A stretch of DNA of 8,511 nucleotides. Origin: Collinsella sp. Its GTDB lineage: Bacteria > Actinomycetota > Coriobacteriia > Coriobacteriales > Coriobacteriaceae. Every line of letters begins with the position of its first letter. Position 1 is the stretch's first letter. Where the stretch lies: the NCBI GenBank assembly GCA_019414465.1, contig DXLY01000083.1, positions 1-8,511 on the forward strand, written 5' to 3'. Position numbers and translations under genes: made by a program. The notes below the pieces were generated by a model. The model had not been told where the DNA came from, did no database searches, and saw nothing but the letters and a program-made list of their open reading frames with translations. Positions 1 through 4,616 of the stretch are shown piece by piece.

Positions 1-528
1 GTGATACACCACATTGATGAGACCGGTCGTCGCGTTCTCGAACACGTAGAAGTCGTGGCCCAGCAAATCGGTCTGCACCAGCGCCTGCTCCTCGGTCATC
101 GGGGTGACATCGATGACCTTCTCGCGGACGAGCAGGTCGTCGTCCTCCTCGGGCAGCAGCAGGTCGGCCAGATCCTCAACGCGCTCGACCGGCGCGACAT
201 CCGCGGCACTGGCACCACCCTGGCGGTTGTCCACGACCTTGGTCTTGAACTTGCGCAGCTGGCGGGTGACCTTATCGGCGGAGAGGTCGATGGCAGCATA
301 CATATCTGCGCCGTGCTCGGCAACGCGAATCACCGAACCGCGGGCACGAGCCGTGACCTCGACGATTGCCGGGTTGGGGTTCGAGGGGTTCTTCTCATAA
401 CGAAGCACGACGTCGACTGTCATGGGCTCGATGTCGAAAACCTTGAGCGCCTCGCCGATTTTCTCATCCACATGCGCACGCAGAGCATCGGTTACCGTCG
501 TCTTGCGTCCAGAAACCTTGATATCCAT
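1..528 (-). CDS. hpf: Ribosome hibernation promoting factor, long form (HPF/RaiA family), C-terminus cut by window edge
   Basis: The minus-strand frame opens with ATG at 528, six bases after a GGAG ribosome binding site, and stays open to base 1, giving 176 residues. The start MDIKVSGRKTTVTDALRAHV and the following alternating strands and helices match the S30AE domain (about residues 1-100), which in this family binds the decoding centre of the 30S subunit. After a linker rich in Ala, Glu and Asp, the segment from about residue 132 (REKVIDVTPMTEEQALVQTD, then LLGHDFYVFENATTGLINVVY) is the typical C-terminal domain that dimerises 70S ribosomes into 100S particles in stationary phase. Long-form HPF is usually about 180-200 residues, so only the last few residues lie outside the window. 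The gene is transcribed alone from the 529-750 region; I see no clear promoter. Family assignment is very secure. Confidence 0.96.
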   Translation of the reverse strand, partial: MDIKVSGRKTTVTDALRAHVDEKIGEALKVFDIEPMTVDVVLRYEKNPSNPNPAIVEVTARARGSVIRVAEHGADMYAAIDLSADKVTRQLRKFKTKVVDNRQGGASAADVAPVERVEDLADLLLPEEDDDLLVREKVIDVTPMTEEQALVQTDLLGHDFYVFENATTGLINVVYH

Positions 529-649
529 ACGTGGCTCCAATCTGCCTCGGGGACTTACTGTACTGGCTATGTACCCATTGCCGTGCATTTAATCACGCGA
601 ATTCCCAAAGACCCGAATAACGACTGCTTGATACCGCATACCGAAGTCT

Positions 650-673
650 CGCACTTTTCCGTGGCAAAGTGCG
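650..673. repeat. 8-bp perfect inverted repeat upstream of hpf
   Basis: CGCACTTT (650-657) and AAAGTGCG (666-673) are perfect inverted copies around an 8-base loop. It lies about 120 bases upstream of the hpf start, beside a weak TATAGC -10 candidate. It could be an operator or an RNA hairpin at the start of the hpf leader. The symmetry is seen; the role is a guess. Confidence 0.45.
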
Positions 674-696
674 CTATAGGAAGGCGTCGACGGAGT

Positions 697-717
697 TAAT
701 TTTTCTCGTGAAAATTA
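697..717. repeat. AT-rich 7-bp inverted repeat upstream of hpf
   Basis: TAATTTT (697-703) and AAAATTA (711-717) form a perfect inverted repeat with a 7-base spacer. It is too AT-rich to be a typical intrinsic terminator stem. It lies between the lipoprotein terminator and hpf and may be a regulator site or chance. Confidence 0.3.
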
Positions 718-750
718 GCTTTGACCTGCTAGTTTTACCAAAATAGAAAA

Positions 751-779
751 GCCGGGCTCCCCTATTTGGGAGACCCGGC
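751..779 (-). terminator. Intrinsic terminator of the lipoprotein gene
   Basis: GCCGGGCTCCC (751-761) pairs with GGGAGACCCGGC (768-779), giving an 11-bp GC-rich stem with one bulged base and a six-base loop. On the minus strand the stem is followed by TTTTCTATTTTGG. A strong stem followed by a T-rich stretch on that strand only shows it acts on minus-strand transcription, ending the lipoprotein mRNA 67 bases after its stop codon. Confidence 0.88.
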
Positions 780-845
780 CATGCGTGTTGAAACCGTGAA
801 GAAGCGCCTTGTTCAGCGTGTGGCAGGCGCCACCCCTACCAATAA

Positions 846-1838
846 CTAGCTATTGAGCTTGTTGATGTCATCGTCGGTGATGGTGCCCTCCTGGCTAGAC
901 GACGGGCCGTCGCTGTTGTTATCAGAGGCGTCGTCATCGGAGGACTCGGTCTCGTTGGACGTGGAGTCGGATGCCTGCACATTGGCCCCCGAAACGGTCT
1001 TGGCGGTAAGGTCATAGGGCATCTGTCCGTACCAGACGCAGTGGACTGCCTCGAGCGTGCCATCGACCGTGATGCCATCGAGGGCATCGCTCGCGGCACG
1101 GCACAGCTCATCGTTAGAGCTTAGGCCTGCGACGCCAAGCGTGGAGGGCGCCTCGAGCGTACCGACATAGGAGATCTGGCTCATCAGACGCGCGAGGTAG
1201 CCACCAGCCGTGGAATCACAGATCACGTAATCGACCTCGCCCGACTCGAGCGCCTCAAAGCACTCATTGATGTTGGAGAAGGTCTTTTGGTTGGCCGTAA
1301 TGCTCTGCTTGGCGAGCGCTTCCTGCGAGGCCGAAGAGGTCTGAACGCCCAGGGTAGCGGTGTTAAGCGTTTCGGTGGAAACGCTCAGCGACTCTCCGTC
1401 GCTGCTCTTGCCGAATACGGCGGGGGCGTCGTACAGACAGGTGCCAAGCGAGCTGATATCGCCGTCCGTAGACCTGACGTCACCAATGAAGATGTCGGCC
1501 TTTTTATCGCTGAGCGCGGAATCGGCCGAGGACGCATCGACAAAGGCGACCTTGAGACCCATGCGGCATGCGAGGGAACGAGCGGCATCGACCGCATAGC
1601 CCGTGAGGTTTCCGTCGGCATCCTGCATGGCTTGCGGGGCATCGGAAGTATCGAGAGCGACCGTCAGGGTTCCCGGCGTGACCAGGGCATCGTCCGATAC
1701 CGTGGGGGTAACGGTCTCGCGCTCGATCTGGTCGATCGTGGGCGTCGTGAACGTGGACAGTGGATTGAACGCGCATCCACTCAGGCCCAAAACGGCAATG
1801 ACCGCCGCGGTCCCAGCACCCAACCGAGCCGCGTGCAT
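846..1838 (-). CDS. Extracellular solute-binding lipoprotein, SBP family 3-like
   Basis: The 330-residue product begins with a lipoprotein signal: Arg5, a hydrophobic run at residues 6-19 and the lipobox LSGC with Cys22 as the lipidation site, so the protein should be anchored outside the membrane. Residues about 55-280 look like a periplasmic-binding-protein type 3 domain (VTPGTLTVALD start, DGNLTGYAVDAARSLA, KKADIFIGDV, LESGEVDYVICDS), the fold used by amino-acid ABC importers. The usual T-x-E-R ligand motif is not obvious, so the ligand is unknown. The last ~45 residues are a Ser/Asp/Glu-rich acidic tail. Six cysteines besides Cys22 (91, 134, 193, 207, 246, 267) could form disulfides. I chose ATG 1838 because AAGGGG lies seven bases upstream; ATG 1856 in the same frame is the alternative and also gives a usable signal peptide. 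No permease or ATPase gene is adjacent, so it is an orphan here. Confidence 0.85.
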   Translation of the reverse strand: MHAARLGAGTAAVIAVLGLSGCAFNPLSTFTTPTIDQIERETVTPTVSDDALVTPGTLTVALDTSDAPQAMQDADGNLTGYAVDAARSLACRMGLKVAFVDASSADSALSDKKADIFIGDVRSTDGDISSLGTCLYDAPAVFGKSSDGESLSVSTETLNTATLGVQTSSASQEALAKQSITANQKTFSNINECFEALESGEVDYVICDSTAGGYLARLMSQISYVGTLEAPSTLGVAGLSSNDELCRAASDALDGITVDGTLEAVHCVWYGQMPYDLTAKTVSGANVQASDSTSNETESSDDDASDNNSDGPSSSQEGTITDDDINKLNS

Positions 1839-2180
1839 CAAGCTGCCCCTTACCATGTCCACTACCCTGCCTTCTGTGTCGTATACGATCCGTGCGTTGC
1901 GCGGAATAACGGGTGTTCCCACCAGCTGACCTGGTATTTGACCCCACACTTGCGCACCGGGGCGTTTGCTCGGGAGGCCGCAGCCACCTTCACGACTGGC
2001 CCGCTCGCCCGCGAGGCGGTATTGCCCCAAAGAAAGTAGAACGGACGGTGCGGCTTACATCTAGGACGCGCCATGATCGCGCCGCGCGCACGCGGTCGCT
2101 TACGTGGATCCCTTTGACCGCGTCTGTCTTGGACTAGGATGGACATTTCGTCCGTCCGCAACCACAGCCTGGCAGGAACG
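1839..2180 (-). other. Long GC-rich leader between promoter and lipoprotein gene
   Basis: If transcription starts about 7 bases after the -10 box at 2187-2192, the lipoprotein mRNA has a leader of roughly 340 bases. It contains a GC-rich hairpin at 2001-2019 (CCGCTCGC with GCGAGGCGG, one bulge) and a smaller one at 1920-1934 (ACCAG/CTGGT). I do not recognise a known riboswitch, RNase P RNA or tmRNA. The lipoprotein frame stays open upstream to 2030 (TTG, no ribosome binding site), and a 70-codon ATG frame ends at 1862, but neither has good start signals. What the leader does is unknown. Confidence 0.4.
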
Positions 2181-2186
2181 TAGCGC

Positions 2187-2215
2187 ATTATAGCTAAGTT
2201 CAAGCTATAGTTTAA
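2187..2215 (-). promoter_or_regulatory. Sigma-70-type promoter for the lipoprotein transcript
   Basis: On the minus strand a perfect TATAAT (2187-2192) sits 17 bases after TTAAAC (2210-2215, three of six bases matching TTGACA). Orientation and position fit transcription of the lipoprotein gene after a long leader. The -10 box overlaps a palindrome (2189-2209), so repression or activation at this site is plausible. Confidence 0.62.
2189..2209. repeat. Palindrome between -35 and -10 boxes, candidate operator
   Basis: TATAGCT (2189-2195) and AGCTATA (2203-2209) are perfect inverted copies around a 7-base spacer. The 21-base site fills the promoter spacer and overlaps four bases of the TATAAT box, where a dimeric regulator would affect RNA polymerase. 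The symmetry is direct observation; the operator role is inferred. Confidence 0.45.
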
Positions 2216-2336
2216 GGTTAGGGACGTTATTCGCATCGCGAGCACAGATTTCGCAGGTCGGAGCGGACCGTACGCGCCATGATTGAGCCCGTCGCTCCCC
2301 TACGGAGAGCCCCAACACGCCCGTATTGGGGCGCGT
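2216..2336. other. Intergenic stretch with two adjacent hairpins
   Basis: There is no gene here. Two GC-rich inverted repeats lie close together: 2294-2310 (GCTCCCC, loop TAC, GGAGAGC, one mismatch) and 2309-2332 (GCCCCAA and TTGGGGC, ten-base loop). Neither is followed by a T-run on either strand, so I do not call them terminators. They abut the left end of the 215-bp inverted-repeat element. Confidence 0.45.
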
Positions 2337-2361
2337 GGCCAAAAAATTGCAAATATGAGTA

Positions 2362-2382
2362 CTGTTACCAAATCAGTGGCAG
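2362..2382. repeat. Local hairpin at left end of the element (7-bp stem, 7-nt loop)
   Basis: CTGTTAC (2362-2368) can pair with GTGGCAG (2376-2382) around a 7-base loop. Read as plus-strand RNA, all seven pairs form, two of them as U-G wobbles. The left half is also the inner end of the left terminal repeat, so it has a second possible partner 150 bases away. Confidence 0.5.
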
Positions 2383-2488
2383 GAATTTTTTGTTCTGCAA
2401 ACAGTTTTCACGCTCTATAACGTCAGATTGATGCCAGGATATTCCACGTTTGTTTAATATCTTTCTAATTTACGCCATCTTCCAGCCC

Positions 2489-2505
2489 CAAAATCCCTGA
2501 TTTTG
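2489..2505. repeat. 7-bp inverted repeat inside the element
   Basis: CAAAATC (2489-2495) and GATTTTG (2499-2505) are perfect inverted copies with a 3-base loop. The hairpin directly abuts the one at 2506-2526 with no base between them, adding to the impression of a folded element. Confidence 0.45.
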
Positions 2506-2526
2506 CTGTTACTGAATTTGTAACAG
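2506..2526. repeat. Local hairpin at right end of the element (7-bp stem, 7-nt loop)
   Basis: CTGTTAC (2506-2512) and GTAACAG (2520-2526) pair perfectly around a 7-base loop. It has the same geometry as the hairpin at the left end (2362-2382), and its right half is part of the right terminal repeat. Confidence 0.55.
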
Positions 2527-2586
2527 TACTCATATTTGCTATATTTTGGCCAGAGCATATATCCAACCCCCTATTTCAGAGCATTG

Positions 2587-3696
2587 TTAGGCAGGTTTAA
2601 GCCCAAAACACGCCCTAAGCGTGTTAAATAGCGCCTCTTGTTTCTTTCTGCAAGCGTCAACACGGTTGCGATATCGTTTGCCCATACGCTGGTGAATGCG
2701 CCATGCGAGCGCTTCCATCGCCTCCATGTCGCAGAGCATTTCGTTGTTGACCGTCGCGACCTCGATTCCCATAGCAATCAAGCCCGTGTTGCGTTTTTCA
2801 TCATGGATACGTCCCCTCCGGGAGGAATGGCCCAGCTCACCGTTGTATTCGAGGTCAAACCGGGCCGTCTCCTGATACGCATCGCAAACTGCATGCGGCA
2901 TCCCCGAGATTGCCTGCGCGCGGTCATCGAACTCGATCTTGTAGTCGGTCTTAAAGGGACCGCAGGCAAATCCGCCATAGGAAAACGGAAGCGAAAACAG
3001 AGCGAGCATGATGCACTCCATGGGCGAGCGCAGGTTTTCTGACAAGTAGGGACACAGACGCTGCAGTTGTTTGGCCGCATTCCCCTTGCATACCGCGAGG
3101 TAATCTGCCAGACGATCGGGCGTCAGCACCGGCTCAACCTCAAAGTAGCCCACGTCTGCTGGCTGGTCCTTGTCCTTTGCAAGCTTATTCGTAACGGGCG
3201 AGGTGTAGGGAGGCAGATACTTCCCGCGATCACTCAGCGAAATCTTAGAGCACAGCTCCTGGGCCAGGGCAAATGCCTGGATACAGCCGACCTCGCGGGC
3301 GACGACAACACAAAGGGCCTCGGGAGATAGACTGCACACCCCCGGTTCCACCTCTAGAATCGAGCCGGCGGGCAACCCGGAGCATACGGACCAGCCCACG
3401 CCAGGCATGCGGCGGCGCTGCGCCGCAGATCCCACCAGCAAGCAAAGATCTTCTTGCACCTCGCCGCTTGCGGCCCCAATCCGCACCAAGTCGGGAAGAT
3501 AGATGTCCTCGGTCGAGGGCGACGACGTGCGCAGCACACGGCGCTCTTCATCGGAATCGAGGTCCTTCCAGCTTATGTAGCCCATCTGCCGGCGCTCGGC
3601 GCGCATCATGCGCAGCGCCGAGGCACCCGTCAGAATTACGGAAGCAGCCAGCTGCTCGCTTGCAGGCTTGCCACGCTGCCCGATCTTTATTGCCAT
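2587..3696 (-). CDS. Putative nuclease-like protein with DUF559/Vsr-type PD-(D/E)XK-like C-terminal region
   Basis: The product has 369 residues. I do not recognise a named gene. Residues about 220-340 resemble the DUF559/Vsr-like fold: a helix with SPMEC (Glu227), then RFDLEYNGELGH (Asp281, Glu283, His290), Asp299 and Arg302 in HDEKR, and a last strand GIEVATV. The usual E-x-D-G of this group reads E-Y-N-G here, so activity is uncertain. The first ~210 residues have no motif I can name; several cysteines are scattered but form no zinc-ribbon pattern. The start is ATG 3696, five bases after GGGGTGG and 11 bases past the comF stop, so translation is probably coupled to comF. A TTG at 3714 is also in frame but lacks a ribosome binding site. 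Proteins of this style are common and variable in Coriobacteriia, in my recollection. Possible roles are DNA repair, defence or toxin; none is shown. Confidence 0.7.
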   Translation of the reverse strand: MAIKIGQRGKPASEQLAASVILTGASALRMMRAERRQMGYISWKDLDSDEERRVLRTSSPSTEDIYLPDLVRIGAASGEVQEDLCLLVGSAAQRRRMPGVGWSVCSGLPAGSILEVEPGVCSLSPEALCVVVAREVGCIQAFALAQELCSKISLSDRGKYLPPYTSPVTNKLAKDKDQPADVGYFEVEPVLTPDRLADYLAVCKGNAAKQLQRLCPYLSENLRSPMECIMLALFSLPFSYGGFACGPFKTDYKIEFDDRAQAISGMPHAVCDAYQETARFDLEYNGELGHSSRRGRIHDEKRNTGLIAMGIEVATVNNEMLCDMEAMEALAWRIHQRMGKRYRNRVDACRKKQEALFNTLRACFGLKPA

Positions 3697-3707
3697 CTGA
3701 ACCACCC

Positions 3708-4514
3708 CTACCAAACGCGTGCGATAGCGAGGCCATCAACGGCCGCGGCACCGGCGCGCTTGAGTTCCGCCGAAGCCGCTGCCATCGTCGCACCCGTGGT
3801 GATAACGTCGTCGATAAGCAGCAGGCGCTTGCCCCGCACATCCTCAACCGTCTCGTACATGCCTTGGGCACGCTCGCGGCGCTCCTCACGACCGAGTTCG
3901 CGCTGGTCGCCATGCCCGTACTTGACGAGAGCATCGAGCAGGGGAACACCCGACAGCTCGCAAAATGGGCGCGCAATGGCCTCCATATGATCAAAACCAC
4001 GCCGCCGAAACGCTGCCGCCGTCGCAGACACAAACACCACCGCATCCGCACCGGACAGCACACCTCCGTAGCGATCGGGCGCTACGACCTGGGCATGCAG
4101 GGCGGTGTCGTAGAGCAGCTCCGCCAGATACGGAGCCAGACGTCGCTCGCCCGCATCCTTGTACGCTTTAATGATGCGCGGCAGCGGATGCGCATAGACG
4201 GCGCACGCCAGGCAGCGATCGAGCGCCTCCGCCATTGCCGAGGACGTGCTCTCGACCGAACACTCAGTGCACAGCAAATCCCCAAACGGGGCGCCGCATC
4301 GGGTGCAGCTATGACGTGGGTCGATGAGCGTGAGCGCAGCCAGGCAGTCTTGGCAAATAAGCGTACCGGCGCGCTCGCAGCCGGCACATCGTGTTGGCGA
4401 CAATGCCTCGAGCGCCTCGCGTGCCACCCGCTCGGCAAACGGTAGTAATTCGTCCGCAAACGGTAGGGCACCGGCACCCTGCAGACGGCTCAATATGTTC
4501 AAACGGCTCTTCAA
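3708..4514 (-). CDS. comF: ComF family protein (phosphoribosyltransferase-like, DNA uptake)
   Basis: The 268-residue protein has eight cysteines in CxxC pairs near the N-terminus (43/46, 54/57, 70/73, 82/85), as in the ComF zinc-binding region. A type I phosphoribosyltransferase domain follows: the AYKDAGERRLAPYL helix, RRGFDHM at 171-177 (usually RGFNQ), and the PRPP-binding signature LLLIDDVITTGAT at 231-243. In competent bacteria ComF is a cytosolic protein that helps bring single-stranded DNA through the uptake channel. The frame has no ATG before the cysteines; TTG at 4514 has an excellent GGGAGGG ribosome binding site seven bases upstream, so I use it. The extra ~25 residues before the usual start and the weak start codon leave the N-terminus less sure. 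The ribosome binding site is inside a perfect hairpin (4518-4553). Confidence 0.88.
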   Translation of the reverse strand: MKSRLNILSRLQGAGALPFADELLPFAERVAREALEALSPTRCAGCERAGTLICQDCLAALTLIDPRHSCTRCGAPFGDLLCTECSVESTSSAMAEALDRCLACAVYAHPLPRIIKAYKDAGERRLAPYLAELLYDTALHAQVVAPDRYGGVLSGADAVVFVSATAAAFRRRGFDHMEAIARPFCELSGVPLLDALVKYGHGDQRELGREERRERAQGMYETVEDVRGKRLLLIDDVITTGATMAAASAELKRAGAAAVDGLAIARVW

Positions 4515-4517
4515 GAC

Positions 4518-4553
4518 ACAACCCTCCCTACGTTCGGTCGCAGGGAGGGTTGT
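4518..4553 (-). promoter_or_regulatory. Perfect 12-bp hairpin covering the comF ribosome binding site
   Basis: ACAACCCTCCCT (4518-4529) and AGGGAGGGTTGT (4542-4553) are perfect inverted copies with a 12-base loop. In minus-strand RNA the second arm to be transcribed contains the comF Shine-Dalgarno GGGAGGG, and the hairpin ends three bases before the TTG start. The first arm thus acts as an anti-Shine-Dalgarno. After the stem the RNA reads GTGTCTTGAAG, too poor in U for a strong terminator. It may restrict comF translation or partly terminate the tmk-holB-ricT mRNA. Confidence 0.65.
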
Positions 4554-4565
4554 TGATTCGGCGCT

Positions 4566-4588
4566 ATGATACCCCGATGCGCTCGGGG
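4566..4588 (-). promoter_or_regulatory. Possible internal promoter and hairpin upstream of comF
   Basis: On the minus strand TATCAT (4566-4571) follows a G-run, giving GGGGTATCATAGC, nearly identical to the -10 region before tmk. The -35 region is poor (TTGCCC, only 15 bases upstream). A 6-bp hairpin, CCCCGA/TCGGGG at 4572-4588, occupies the spacer. This could be a weak comF promoter or a ricT end hairpin. Confidence 0.3.
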
Positions 4589-4616
4589 CAAGGCGAGCTA
4601 AATCCGCTCGCGGGCG

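Larger units (their letters stand above)
529..750. other. Upstream region of hpf with two inverted repeats, no gene
   Basis: This spacer is AT-richer than its neighbours and codes for nothing convincing. It holds two short perfect inverted repeats (650-673 and 697-717), listed separately. A minus-strand TATAGC at 673-678 could be a weak -10 box for hpf, directly abutting the first repeat, but no -35 box sits at a good distance from it. The hpf promoter is therefore placed here only by position. Confidence 0.4.
2337..2551. mobile_element. 215-bp AT-rich element with 32-bp terminal inverted repeats (MITE-like or structured RNA)
   Basis: The ends at 2337-2368 and 2520-2551 are inverted copies of each other, matching at 30 of 32 positions. 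Each starts with GGCCAAAA at the outer edge and shares GCAAATATGAGTACTGTTAC at its inner part; looser similarity continues about 14 bases further in. The interior has no convincing open frame and is visibly AT-richer than the neighbouring genes. This is the layout of a miniature inverted-repeat element, but I find no clear target-site duplication. It lies 35 bases downstream of the nuclease-like gene's stop, so it could instead fold in the 3' end of that operon's transcript. Presence and symmetry are certain; mobility is inferred. Confidence 0.6.

Noticed and set aside
1..699. Long plus-strand open frame
   Set aside because: It is the reverse of hpf, whose minus-strand translation is a clear family member with a good ribosome binding site.
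1839..2030. N-terminal extension of the lipoprotein from TTG 2030
   Set aside because: It would bury the signal peptide behind 64 residues and has no ribosome binding site; ATG 1838 or 1856 gives a normal lipoprotein signal.
1287..2039. Plus-strand open frame opposite the lipoprotein gene
   Set aside because: It has Arg- and Gly-rich shadow composition and no ribosome binding site, while the opposite strand encodes a lipoprotein with a proper signal peptide.
1839..2180. RNase P RNA, tmRNA, SRP RNA or known riboswitch in the leader
   Set aside because: I looked for their conserved core sequences by eye and found none.
1862..2245. Minus-strand 127-codon frame in the lipoprotein leader
   Set aside because: Its start is upstream of the TATAAT promoter, and the shorter ATG version has no convincing ribosome binding site or recognisable protein pattern.
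2294..2332. GC-rich hairpins as terminators
   Set aside because: Neither strand has a T-run directly after the stems.
2551..2584. CAGAGCAT direct repeat (2551-2558 and 2577-2584) as a target-site duplication
   Set aside because: Both copies are on the same side of the 215-bp element, so they cannot be its duplication; probably chance.
3273..4445. 390-codon plus-strand frame across comF and the nuclease-like gene
   Set aside because: It spans two genes on the other strand, is Arg/His/Pro-rich and lacks any domain, as expected for a GC-rich shadow.
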